A stretch of DNA of 64,000 bases from Tachypleus tridentatus (taxonomy: Eukaryota; Arthropoda; Merostomata; Xiphosura; Limulidae). The stretch lies in the NCBI RefSeq assembly GCF_004210375.1, contig NW_027467782.1:20315276-20379275 (forward strand), in the 5' to 3' direction. Below the pieces are notes generated by a model that saw nothing but the letters and a program-made list of their open reading frames with translations, made no database searches and was not told the DNA's origin. The position numbers were made by a program, and so were the translations under genes. Positions 33,863-45,023 of the stretch are shown here, in pieces. Position 1 is the first letter of the stretch; every line of letters begins with the position of its first letter.

Positions 33863-35590
33863 GAAGTTCATCTCTGAACAAAAGTTTATATATTAAGGGT
33901 GTATTTCACATGCTACCCTATATATGTAATCATAACTTATGGTTGGGATAGAGTATTGTTTTAGTTGGGCTTGGTTGGGTCTGTATCACAAAATGTCTGT
34001 TTTTGATGCATTTGTGATTATAATATTAATATTCGTGATGTACTCCGATAAAACAGTGGTGCATATTCAGATGTACATCTCTAAAATCAGTGGTTCGATT
34101 CTCTCGGTAGACGCAGGAGATAGCCCAATATTCATGATAATTTCATTCTCCGAAAGAAAACATTTTAATACGTTACAAATATGTTTGTAACTACGTCAGT
34201 CACAACCACTGTCCTACAGTCGTTTGTATGGGTTGTAGTTCAACTAGAGGGTCAGGACTTGACTGTAAGTAGCACGTGCATAACAGGAATATGATGGTGT
34301 TACTCACGTGCAGCAGCCACATTATTCTGCATGGAGACACCAACAAAGATAACCAAAGGTCAACCCTGTATTTTTTCAACCAATTAGTATTATTACACGA
34401 TTCATTTCTAAGTATTTAACTGGAAATAGGGTTTCTGTTTTTTTATTATTTTGTTATTAGGTCCAATATAGCGGAATAAACAAAGTCGACCAGGTGCATG
34501 AAGTCACGTGCATAACCTTTATAATGATCTCATACACGTTACTCTGACACCTACATATAGACTCAAGCCAGTCACAGTGACATCTATAACAGTCTCAGTA
34601 ATGTTGACATTCATAACGGTCTCACACTAGCCACTCTCACCCATAAAAATAGTCAAATCAGTCACACTGACGAATATAATCGTTCATCAACTGTCATTCT
34701 GACACCCAAATCGTCTCACACCAATTATACTGGCATAAATAATATAATCAACCGTAGTTCCACTGATTCTCATCGTGGTCTCACAACAGTCACATTACCT
34801 CTAATTTAAATAATAAAACATAGATGGGGTTACTGTTTTACTTTTATTAATCTCGAAGTGGTACGTTAAAAATAATATTAAACACATGTTTATTGATTCC
34901 GAAACAATCTTTTACCAATGAATCATTTTTGAACATTTGTTTTTGTTTTGCTTTAAATCCATCAAACAAAGCAAAGCATAACCAGAAACTTTCAAATTTT
35001 CTACTCTGAATACATCATGGGTTATAAACAGGTGGTTTGTTTTCTGAGTTTCTTCAACAGATGTCTTCTTTAGTCGTCCCTAATTCTTGAAGCGACGGAC
35101 TAAAGTGGGTCGTCACTTTTTAACGCCTTCAAAACAGGAATGGTAGAGTTCGAATACAAGAAATCCGTTTAGCTGAGCATTTTATGTCTTAAAATTTGAT
35201 TGATAAATAAAGGAAGACAAACAGAGACTTAGTAAATACATTAGATATTACACTTTATTTCAATCAAATCATACAATTAGACTGATTAGTCAGAGAAACA
35301 AGTACAATGTAACGTATTTCGATTAATTTATCACTGTGTTCAAATGTTTAGAAACGTATTATTATTTATTAGCCAGATCTAGAACTTCTGAAAAGAAATA
35401 TGGTAAACAATCATCTCAACTGGTATATAAAACAATCTGGTATATAAATCTGACGGTTTATAACCAAATAAACATGTTTACAGTTCTTCCTATTTGTTAT
35501 AAAATTATCAAATCACTTTATCTTGTTAACAGCGATGACCAACTCAGAGTTAACTGTACGTCTTAGATTCTCGCGTCTTTTACCAGTCTC
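33863..35590. other. No recognisable gene
   Basis: AT-rich. A small family B SINE piece is visible near 34,086-34,135. Loose, imperfect repeats of a 'cagtcacagtgac'-like word occur at 34,555-34,800. ORFs at 33,939 and 35,336 match nothing I know. Confidence 0.4.
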
Positions 35591-35604
35591 TAACGAATCA
35601 TATT

Positions 35605-35890
35605 GGGCCTGGCATGGCCTAGCGCGTTAAGGCGTGCGCTTCGCAATCCGAGGGTCGCGGGTTCGCGCCCAAGTCGCGCCAAACATACTCGCCCTCCCAG
35701 CCGTGGGGGCGTTATAATGTGACGATCAATCCCACTATTCGTTGGTAAAAGAGAAGCCCAAGAGTTGGCGGTGGGTGGTGATGACTAGCTGCCTTCCCTC
35801 TAGTCTTACACTGCTAAATTAGGGACGGCTAGCACAGATAGCCCTCGAGTAGCTTTGTGCGAAATTCCAAAGAACAAAAAAAAAAAACAC
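35605..35890 (+). repeat. Full-length SINE family A with 13-bp target-site duplication
   Basis: The best reference copy in the window. The TSD 'aacgaatcatatt' lies at 35,592-35,604 and 35,891-35,903. The tRNA-like head has A box 'tggcctagcgcg' and B box 'gggttcgcgccc'. The conserved body and an A-rich tail follow. Confidence 0.97.
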
Positions 35891-36059
35891 AAACGAATCA
35901 TATTATGGAAAAAGACTTAATGTTAGTTTGTGTCATCTGTCTTTCTTTAACATGTCTAAGGCATCTAGAAGGAAGTGTATACATGTCAGTCTCATGTTAA
36001 TTGTTTATTAATGTGAATGTTTTCACTCACCATATCAAGTTGTGTTTATTAATAAATAT

Positions 36060-36250
36060 AATCAAACATCAAACACGCCCTATATATTCTTGTTCTCAGT
36101 TACACAACCCCCTTCGAACATATGGTCAGCTCTTGGTCAGTTATCTCTTTCTTTCTTTGTCAATCTGACGATGACCGAAGAAGGTCGAAAAGTTGTTCGC
36201 TCCTATACATAAATATTTTCTCAACACAAACCAGCTGTTTTTGCATATAT
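36060..36250 (+). mobile_element. Solitary PLE 3'-terminal fragment
   Basis: It runs from the 3' UTR segment ('acatcaaacacgccct') through a hammerhead-like core (CTGACGA at 36,165-36,171, GAAA at 36,187-36,190) to 'ccagctgtttttgcatat'. No coding part remains. Confidence 0.85.
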
Positions 36251-37154
36251 AATTTACTTCATGTATTGTTTGGTTTCCATTGTGTTGAATGGTAAAAAAT
36301 ACATATACAACAATATTAGGGGCAGGTAACTATCACAGTGAATCAGTCAATAAAATACATTGTTTGTACAACGTTATTCTTACTGACTAATCATAAAAAT
36401 CACAGACAGTTAAGAACCGTGATTGGTTTAGTAATTAATTTTATGTTATTGCAGGATATTTCAACTTGTATCATCTTTATGGGAACAGATACTCTGTTAC
36501 CTTAAAGTTGGAAACACGACAAAATAAACATTTACTGGAATTAAAATATTTATAAAAATATAAGGTTTTATATAGAAAGTTTAATAGTTTATACATTTTG
36601 TTTTAAAAATGGTAGACATTTATAATAGTTTTGTAAAATGTTAACTTTTGTGAAACTAAAATAGTGTTTTCTTGGAACTAATATACAAATATATAATAAA
36701 CACAAACACTTGTTAGCATGCTGTTTGACAACCTTTATCTCTAGACATCAATGTTTATATAGTAGTGGACACAGTAACAATAGAACAAAATTTTACATGA
36801 AAAATAAAATTATCAAGTTAAAATAATGAATTTTAAGTTCTGTAAAACTTATTTCAGTTTAACAAAACTGGTAAATCAGTTCATATAATTTCTTGTATCT
36901 TGAGACTGGTTATTTCCATTAGTATATTAACATTTAGATACTTTTCATGTTATGGTAATTATAAGAATGCATAATTGTAAACAAACGAGAATATATTATA
37001 TGTTAGTCACATTACATATGTCATCTCAGGCGTTAAAGAGGCCTTTCGCCAAACACTAGCAATATAGTTAATACGTTAAAAGGTATCTGATGTATTAACC
37101 AGTCAGTGAGACCCCAGCAGTACAGCGGTATGTCTGTTTCGATATATTTCATTG
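36251..37154. other. No gene seen
   Basis: Very AT-rich, with no motif recognised. Confidence 0.5.
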
Positions 37155-37428
37155 TTATTGTTTGTTTTGAATTTCGCGCAAAGCTATACGAGGGCTATCT
37201 GCGCTAGTTGTCCCTAATTTAGCAGTGTAAAACTAGAGGGAAGGCAGGTAATCATGATCACCCACCGCCGACTATTGGTTACTCCTTTACCAAGAAATAG
37301 TGGGAATGACCATCACATTGTAACTCTCCCACAGCTGAAAGGACAACCATGTTTGGTTCGACGGAGACTCGAACCCGCATCCCTGAGATTACGAGTCCAC
37401 CGCCCTTGCCACTTGGCCATGCTGGGCA
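37155..37428 (-). repeat. SINE family A, near full length
   Basis: The minus strand runs from a tRNA-like head (37,360-37,428, B box read as GGTTCGAGTCTC) through the body to the tail 'gcgcgaaattcaaaac'. Confidence 0.9.
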
Positions 37429-38329
37429 TGTTCACGTTTCAAAAGAACATTCTTACAGGCCTTTCCTCTGATTTCTTGACTTCTTCCCATGAAGTAAACT
37501 GCATTTCCGTTGGGTTTTTCAGTGGTTTGTGAAAGGATGAACAAAAACGATCTAGTTCCGGTTTCCTTGGTTACATTTACAAAAGGTGTATATATACATA
37601 TGTTTATCTTTAAAATTAATATTTATCTGACAAAAGCTACTTTTTAAGTATAGTTTAATTTATATTTATTTAGTGCTTTGCACAAGTCCCTTGTTGTCCC
37701 TAAACATTATATTGTGACTTTTTATCTTTATATTCCATGGTAAAGAGTAGTCCAAGAGTTCACGGAGGATGATGTTAACTCGCTGCCTCATTTTTAGTGT
37801 ATTAACTTCAAAATTAGGATCGGCTGAACATCCACAAATAAATAAACATATGGGAAGTGATAGTCACTATGGACAAGTTTTACATTATCAAGGTGGCTGA
37901 ACAACGTGATATTTACTGTCTGGAACACAATAGTAACAAACTGAAGAGTATCTCAATACAGCCAATCTTACTTCACATTCACAAGAACTTCAAACAGAAC
38001 TCTCCAGTAAAAACGACTGTCTTTTGTGACAAATAAACTATATTGTTTGTTGTACTTGTTAAGACAAAATAAATATAAAAATAAGAATTTAAAAATATGT
38101 AAATATGGATTGTAAACAAAACAAGGAAACCGGATTGGAGATACTGTAAACATTATTTACTGAAACTAGAAACCCTTATTTTGGTTCCACGTTTTTACCT
38201 TTAATTATATTTGGTGTTTTCAAAATGAACTTTCTTTCCTAATTCTTTTATGGCGCCTATTTGCAGATTTTTAAATTCTCAGTTTTCACTTATCTTATTT
38301 TTTGGCTTATTTTGTATACCGGATTATGT
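37429..38329. other. No gene seen; one worn SINE fragment
   Basis: AT-rich. 37,735-37,840 is a very degraded family A body piece ('gagtagtccaagagttca', 'aattaggatcggct'). Confidence 0.45.
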
Positions 38330-38462
38330 TGTTGTTTTGTTGTTTTGAATTAAGCACAAAGCTACACAATGGGCTATCTGTGCTCTGCCCACCACAGGTA
38401 TCGAAACCCGGATTTTAGCGTGTAAGTCCGCAGACATACCGCTGAGCCACTGGGGGGCCACC
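38330..38462 (-). repeat. SINE family B, reference copy
   Basis: The minus strand reads a tRNA-like head (A box about 'tggctcagcggta', B box 'gggtttcgatacc'), then directly 'agatagcccattgtgtagct' and the tail 'gcttaattcaaaacaac'. It lacks the long family A body but shares its 3' tail. Confidence 0.85.
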
Positions 38463-38919
38463 GGATTATGAGCAAAGGATTACTGGGTAATGTAACAAAC
38501 TTTATACATTGTAATGATAATAAACATAACTAATACCTAGTTGATACGGTTCGTGATGATTTACTGTACTATTGACTATTTGATCGCATTTGTTTGAAAA
38601 ATAAAATATTAAACTGCAGATGGAGATTTGTTTGAGAATATAGTGAACATTAATAGCTGCCGTGTAACGACATTATGTATGTATAGTAAAGTAAAACTAT
38701 ATACAAGACACAACTTCCACTACGTGAGTATAACATTTTACAAGTACGACAGCAGTATTTCAAATAAAACATGTAAGACTAAAATGTCACTATAAATATT
38801 TCTTCGTGTATTTTAAAGTAATTATTCTACGATGTGTGTAATAAAATTTGATATTATGTGTATTGATATATTTACTACTTCTCTTCATATATAATATAGG
38901 GGTTGGCTACTTAAAAACA
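38463..38919. other. No gene seen
   Basis: AT-rich spacer between two family B SINEs. Confidence 0.45.
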
Positions 38920-39025
38920 CCGTTTGTTTAGAATTAAACACAAAATTACATGGGCACCACGGGTATCGAAACTCGGTTTCTAGCGTTATAAATTCGTAGA
39001 TCTACCACTGTGCCACTAGAGGTGA
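38920..39025 (-). repeat. SINE family B, shortened
   Basis: Same head and tail as 38,330-38,462 ('gggtatcgaaactcggttt', 'ccactgtgccactagagg'). Confidence 0.8.
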
Positions 39026-40360
39026 CCGAGTGTATAATGTCGAAAGCATTTTAGTATCTATATGTTACATATAAATATATTTATCTGTTATGGGCTGATA
39101 ATTCTTCTTTTACCTTATATTTAACATTTTAAATGGGTCGTTTTGACCTGCTTTTATTTTTACATATTTTTAAACAGGTATAGCCTTGGAAATAAACAAT
39201 AAAGGGTTTAAAGTGTTGTTTGAACTGGACTGAATATTTACTATTTAAGGTGTTTTTCGTCGTCACATTCTATACGGTTTTGTTGTGGTCCATTTTATGA
39301 AATACTACTGTGGTTCATGATAAAATTTGTTTATTATGATTGTGCTGGCTCTCTTTATTTATACTGGTTTTTATTTCTCACTTAGTCCAATAATATAAAA
39401 TTAAAAATATCCCATTATTCACCATATCTTCATTGTCACTCAAATCAGAAATCAGTACAATATAAAAATACAATATTACAAACATTGCTTTACGTGTATC
39501 ATTTCTGTAGCTGACCAACTGTAGTACAATTAGAAGTAATGTATTGCTGTATTTTCTTTCCCTCCGTAGCTTCCTGGTTTATCAACACATACTTAATTAT
39601 TCTGTTATTCTCTGTAAAAAAGACACTATATGTATTATTTTTACACTGTTCTGTCTGAAGAAGTACAGAATTTTATTCAAGTTTCATTTTTCAAATGAAT
39701 TTAAGATTGTATATGTTTTAGTATGTGTGTTACTAAAATAAAGTCTCGTCCTCTAATTGGAATAAAGCTTCTTGGTGTGATAATTTTATTTTTATGTAAC
39801 ATTATCTGTCGTACGTTATGCAGGTGCTCTACAAACTTCACCCCTACATCACTTACTAGTAAGGTTGGTATCGAACCCTGGATACCCTGTACAATGGTCA
39901 AGTGGTTTGCTTACTGAGATAACGTACTGGATATTCAATAACTAAATACAAAGTCATTGGACAGTTTCCTACTCTATGTTATGTATCTATAAATTGTATA
40001 TTAGTTGTCTTCTACTCGTTATGGTACGTCAACCTATATCCATACAGGATTTTAAAATATTTAGTGTTTCCGCTATTAATTTATCTTTCTTAATTACTCA
40101 GTAAATAAATCGTTTAAAATACTAAAAATAAATATCGAGTCCAATCTATCGGTTAGTTCGTCAACTGTATTTGATAAATATCAGTTTTGGAAGATTATTC
40201 ACCCATCAGTTACCTTGAAAATACATCAGCGGTATATCTTTAATACCTTTAAAAACTGTACTTATATTCAACATCAATGGTTTTAAGCTCTTCAATAACA
40301 ATAATTTATCTTTATTAACCATTTTATGATAACTAATTCTGATGTTCTATCGACGTGGTT
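39026..40360. other. No recognisable gene
   Basis: AT-rich. 39,830-39,915 has a tRNA-like look on the minus strand ('ggtatcgaaccctgga' reversed is a B-box shape) and may be another worn SINE head. No coding similarity was seen. Confidence 0.4.
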
Positions 40361-40565
40361 CGGTTTGAATTTCGCGCAAAGCTAAAGGTGGGCTATCTGC
40401 GCTACCCGTCCCTAATTTTGCAGTGTAAGACTAGAGGTAAGGCAGTTAGTATCTGTGTGCTCCATTCACCCACTACATCCTCACTTAAAAATAAATAAGT
40501 CGTGTAACAACACGTACTGTCAGTCGAAGTTCCAACAGTTGAGCTAAACCAACCACTCGGCCTGA
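40361..40565 (-). repeat. SINE family A, degraded
   Basis: The tail and first half of the body are clear ('gaatttcgcgcaaagcta', 'ctatctgcgctacccgtcc'); the head side is diverged. Confidence 0.8.
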
Positions 40566-40734
40566 CTTCTCACCGTTACGTGATTGGTGAAGTCTTGGAG
40601 GATACTTTTGGAGTACGTAACAACAGGTTGGTTAAAGTAAAGAAAGAAGTTGAGGTAGAGAAGTTAGTTTAAGGTTCTATAAGTAGTGTAAGTAGAAAAT
40701 AATATTAAATAAGTAACTGTGGCTACTGCTGGCA

Positions 40735-41315
40735 TAGACACCACTACTACCAGAAGGGCTGATGATATGTGGAAGCTGTGCCAGATACACCCACTCAGGT
40801 AGGTTCGTAAGGCACTAAACACTACTACTACCAAAAGGGATGATAATAATGTGGAAGCTGTGTCAGATCCACTCACTCAAGTAGGTTCGTGTGGCACTAA
40901 ACACTACTACTACCAGAAGGGCTGATGATATGTGGAAGCTGTGCCAGATACACCCACTCAGGTAGGTTCGTAAGGCACCAAACACTACTACTACCAAAAG
41001 GGATGATAATAATGTGGAAGCTGTGTCAGATCCACTCACTCAAGTAGGTTCGTGTGGCACTAAACACTACTACTACCAGAAGGGCTGATGATATGTGGAA
41101 GCTGTGCCAGATACACCCACTCAGGTAGGTTCGTAAGGCACTAAACACTACTACTACCAAAAGGGATGATAATAATGTGGAAGCTGTGTCAGATCCACTC
41201 ACTCAAGTAGGTTCGTGAGGCACTAAACACTACTACTACCACAAGGTATGCTGATAATGTGGAAGCTGTGCTAGATCCACCCACTCAAGTAGGTTCGTGA
41301 GGCACTACACACTTA
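40735..41315 (+). repeat. Two-monomer higher-order tandem repeat (163-bp unit)
   Basis: Monomers of about 82 bp alternate between a 'gggctgatgatatgtgg' type and a 'gggatgataataatgtgg' type, so the true period is 163 bp (40,751, 40,914, 41,077). It ends just before the gag relic. Confidence 0.93.
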
Positions 41316-41344
41316 ACGGCACGATACCTTTTTTTCACTGTAAG

Positions 41345-41985
41345 CTCGACGAGGATGTCGAAAGTTTTACAGATGCATTAAATGAAGCTGTTAGAATATC
41401 AGGTTAGACTGATGCACAGAAATCAGACATTTTGAGACTGAGAACAGCAGGAAAAGCAAAACGTTTCATTGAGGCATTGTGTGAAACTGTAGTTTTTCAG
41501 TTTTTAATACGTATGTTAACAGAGGAATATGGTAAACGAGAAACCCCAAGCACAATCATGGCGTAATTACGAAATATGAATTAAGAAAAAGGCGAGTATG
41601 TTCGAGTGTTTGGACATAAGCTACAAGAGCAAGGTAATAGATTATATAGAACTTAAATTATAAAATGACCCAAGATACACTAAAGTCTGAGTATCAGCGA
41701 AGGTCGCTTAGCGATAGAGCTTGCAGTGATGTTAATGAATCCAATACCCAACGAGCAATCTTATTAGATTTAATCGAGGATACAAGAGAGCAACAGATAT
41801 ATAGGTACAAGCAGTCTGTAATAAGTATGATAAGTAAGAGTATGAATGAAACAGTAAACTGGCGAAGCGGACAAAATAAGTGCGAGGACTTGCAGTGTTT
41901 TAAGTGTGGTAAGGTTGGCCACATAGCAAAAAATTGTTTTATAAAACAAACTGAGTCTGTAAGTTGTTTAACTGTTGTATTTTAG
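41345..41985 (+). pseudogene. Retroviral/LTR-element gag fragment with CCHC zinc knuckle
   Basis: Broken frames from 41,345 resemble the capsid part of a gag protein. The last frame (41,665-41,985, open) ends with a clear CCHC knuckle, C-x2-C-x4-H-x4-C, at about 41,895-41,938, the nucleic-acid-binding motif of nucleocapsid. Stops and at least one frame change separate the capsid-like and knuckle parts. No protease, reverse transcriptase or integrase follows. The next recognisable piece, an env-like fragment, begins only about 40 bp later. It is an old endogenous copy and inactive. Confidence 0.75.
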
Positions 41986-42027
41986 TAAGGATTTTATAGC
42001 AAGGGTTAATTCAGAAGTATAAGATCT

Positions 42028-42815
42028 TAGTTAGACGACATCTTGTTGAGATAGAAGATGTGTTATTAGGATTAAAGGATATTAAACATAACGTTTTGTA
42101 GATTTCAGATTTACCTCAACAAAAACGTGGTTTAATACAGGCAGGTGGAAATGTTCTGAAAGTTTTGTTCGGAACCACAACCACAGATGATTTACGTGAA
42201 TTAAATAAGAAAGTATAACATCAAAGACAAGTATCCAGAGAAATGATTCATTTAATAGGTAAACAGATGACTATAATGAATTCATTAAACCAGACACTTG
42301 AATTACATGAACAGGAAATTAAAAGCGTGTCTAGAGCATTAGTAAACATTACTAACAGTTTGATACATACTAGAATAAGACAGACTGAGCTTCATAAGGA
42401 AGGAATTGAAATGTTAGTTTCCACTTAAGTAGATTATAAAAGTATTAGACGAAGTTGAAAGTGAGTTACCTCCGTACTTACACTCTGTAATTCCTACACA
42501 TAGTAAAGAGATTTACATGTATTATAGATAGGCTGATGTAAAACAGCCGCAGTAAAGGATACGTAAAAATGTTCATGGAGATACCTTTGAAAGCAAACGA
42601 TAGAATGTTTAAATTATATAAAATCAAACCCTAATCATTAGCATTAAGCCATTCATTCGCTCTAACTGTAGAAAATAACAACCAATATCTTGCAGCGTCA
42701 AGTGATCAACGTACTTATATGGAAATAACAGAAGATATGCTAAACTGTGTAGAAGGACCCATTAGAGTATGTGGCCCAACTTCAGTAATTTGTTCAGTAC
42801 CCACTATGACTTGAA
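42028..42815 (+). pseudogene. Env-like fusion glycoprotein fragment (baculovirus F / errantivirus Env type)
   Basis: A frame interrupted by stops at 42,099-42,101, 42,216-42,218 and 42,426-42,428 carries a basic cleavage-like site followed by a glycine-rich hydrophobic peptide (about 42,121-42,190). Next come a heptad-like helical stretch (42,243-42,428) and, after further breaks, an ectodomain-like part with paired cysteines (about 42,570-42,815). This order fits the F/Env proteins of insect errantiviruses and baculoviruses. The signal peptide and membrane anchor were not seen. It is a dead endogenous copy. Other class I fusion proteins are possible, but the fragment's motif order favours this family. 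Confidence 0.65.
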
Positions 42816-42847
42816 GTTATGCAATATTAACAAGACTTTCCTAGGGT

Positions 42848-43474
42848 GGAGGTCCATTATGGGCTGTATTTTAGCCAGTTTACCTGAACTGAGTCATTGT
42901 GTGCGGCTCTTAACATTTTTATAATATATCCATTTTTCATCTCCAGTTACTAACCTGTCCAAAAGGTGAGTTACGTTCACACGAGTGCAGAGAAGTGCAA
43001 ATGTCCATTCTTGCTCTGAGGTTGGCTTCTGTCAAATCATAGAGACCCATTTTCCAAGTTTTGATACATTTCCATTGTTGCAGATGACAGTGAACTGTTG
43101 AAGTAAGCTTCTGCTTGTTCTTCGAATGCTACAGCACAGTCTTCATCAAGTGCAGCCAGCAGCAAGTCATCATTAAACTTAAGCTGTAGTTACCTGATAT
43201 AAACTTCTGAAACTACGTTCGACGTTTACTTTCATTGAGAGAATCCGTACCATAAACACGTTGAATGTTTTTTGTGGTTTCTGCTGCACTATTGTCTTTT
43301 TTAAACTCATAAAGCATTATATGTCTAATGTCGGGCTGAAGAGAAACAAATATTTCTGAGCGCCCCTGGTTTGCCTTAGGGTCTCCCTAAGATCTTTAAA
43401 ACCAAAATTACTGTCAAGTCTAAAATAAATAAATAAATATGTCTAATGTGCTCCTCAGACACATCCATCTTCAT
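42848..43474 (-). pseudogene. mariner-family transposase fragment
   Basis: The minus strand starts near 43,474 with the N-terminal helix-turn-helix region ('HIRHIMLYEFKKDNSAAET') and runs to 'LVTGDEKWIYYKN' (about 42,920-42,955), which holds the first catalytic Asp. It ends in a 'WLSPGQ...LHPKK'-like stretch near 42,850. The second and third catalytic positions are absent, so about half of a normal (roughly 340-residue) protein remains. Frameshifts and stops occur in the middle. It is interrupted at 43,332-43,438 by a short insertion with target-site duplication. It abuts the env-like fragment, which may have been its target or may have been joined by deletion. Confidence 0.85.
43332..43438. 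mobile_element. Short retroposon-like insertion (107 bp) with 11-13 bp TSD
   Basis: 'atgtctaatgt' at 43,321-43,331 is repeated at 43,439-43,449; both copies are preceded by 'at'. Between them are 107 bp that start 'cgggctgaagagaaac' and end in an AAAT repeat, as expected of a LINE-mobilised short element. Removing it and one TSD copy rejoins the mariner reading. The element family is not recognised. Confidence 0.8.
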
Positions 43475-44189
43475 GAGGGTTTATTTGATAAATGATCTGA
43501 AAATTGGAGTTTGGACAGTTTCTTTTATTTGTCTGAGCATTTTTATGCACGTCCTAGTACATATTTAAGTCATTGAAGCCTTCTACAAAGACAGAAATAA
43601 TGATGCACTTTCTGTATTGAAATTTCGGACATCACTTATGAGATGACCTGATAAATCATGAAAAATGTTATTTAGTTCATAATGAATAATATACAATATC
43701 TAAATCATGCAGGATTACTTTAAATCAAACATTAAGCTGACTGTGTACAAGATAAAGAATTCTTCCGTTAGATAAAAAAAGAGTCCACTGTGAACAAAAT
43801 CAAACAAATAATTATTAAAACGATACAAAACACTGCTGTTCTGTATAGTGAAACAATCATTAAGAAACTCTTACTTTACCTGACTGAGGTTTAACATATA
43901 TAAATATATGGACACATAACTTGTTAGTTGATTTGTTATCACGAGATACTGATATATATATATGTGGATTTGGTATTTAGTTGAAACTTCAAAGTATAAA
44001 CAAGTGTGATGTAGTGTGTGGTTCAGTTCTTTGTTTATTCAATAAAATGTATTCCTGAAGTTGATATGTATATCATTATATATAATTTAATACGAAATTT
44101 ATGTTGTTGCTATATATTTATGTATTAGTGCACAGTTGGTACAATGTATACAAGAAGGTTTACATAGATACTTGTAATCTCTTCTCTAA
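43475..44189. other. No recognisable gene
   Basis: AT-rich. It may include the upstream terminal region of the mariner copy, but no terminal inverted repeat was identified. Confidence 0.4.
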
Positions 44190-44960
44190 AATGAACGCAT
44201 GGTTACATAATCTCAGACATTTTGTGTCAGTTCAAACATCTGAGAACCTGTTTGAATCAAGTGACAAAGAAACTTAATAAGATTTTTCATCTTATTTGCA
44301 TCATGGCACATTTCAGGCTAAATTTGTTTCAAAAGTTGTTACATTTTCCTCCTTAGACCTTTACTCTTTTGTTCTGTCAAAGCCTCCATCATGTGAGAAA
44401 TGTGTAGCTCACAGTAAAGGTTTTCCAGAATTCTAATCAAGAGTGGTAATCGCTCTATTGTCCTGATCTGTTTCAGTTTGTTTTCTTGTTTTGTTTTTGT
44501 ATTTTTTAATTTCACACAAAGCTACTCGAAGGCCATCTGCGCTAGCCGTCCATAATTTAGGAGTGTAAGACTAAAGGGAAGGCAGCTAGTCATCACCACC
44601 CACCGCCAACTAATGGGCTACTTTTTAACTAACGAATAGCGGGATTGACCGTAACTTATAACACCCCCGCGGCTGAAAGGGCGAGGATGTTTGGTGAAAC
44701 GGGGATTCGAACCCGCGACCCTCAGATTACAAGTCGAACGCCTTAGCTCACCTGGCCATGTCGGGCCTCCGACCTGTTTCAGATAAAGCGGTGTCACAAC
44801 AAACTGTCATGACCTGATCTGTGATATCATAATATTCAAGCAAACTGTAAAGGCTAACTGGTTACTCATGACCTTTTGAAGAAAGTATTATTCCTAGAAG
44901 TAAATCAATTAGATCTAAGAATGAAGTAGTAACACTGACTACAAACACCAACTATAAGTT
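44190..44960 (-). pseudogene. Coding-like relic of unknown family, split by a SINE
   Basis: On the minus strand the part right of the SINE (44,783-44,960) reads 'VSLYSLLEYYDITDQVM' and 'VCCDTALSET'. The part left of it (44,190-44,467) reads 'RLPLLIRILENLYCEL', 'LLKQI' and 'MKNLIKFLCHLIQTGSQ' with few stops. Such density of sensible codons in AT-rich DNA suggests former coding sequence. The 'DQV...CCDT' block vaguely resembles a widespread hAT-like/host-transposon protein family, but I cannot name it with confidence. There are several stops and at least one frame change. Confidence 0.5.
44477..44773 (-). repeat. Full-length SINE family A inside the relic, 9-bp TSD
   Basis: 'ctgtttcag' at 44,468-44,476 is repeated at 44,774-44,782. 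The tRNA-like head (44,690-44,770) has a good B box (read as GGTTCGAATCCC). The poly-T/TTTG tail lies at the left. Confidence 0.93.
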
Positions 44961-45023
44961 TTCTATCCTCCTCCAATTCGCTCACTGTATTTGTGATAAA
45001 CTGAAGGTCAATATTTGACATGT

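Noticed and set aside
34555-34800. Possible minisatellite of a 'cagtcacagtgac'-like word
   Set aside because: Copies are too irregular in spacing and sequence to call a tandem array.
35605-35690. tRNA-like heads of the SINEs as real tRNA genes
   Set aside because: They do not fold into complete cloverleaves, are followed by a SINE body and tail, and several have target-site duplications.
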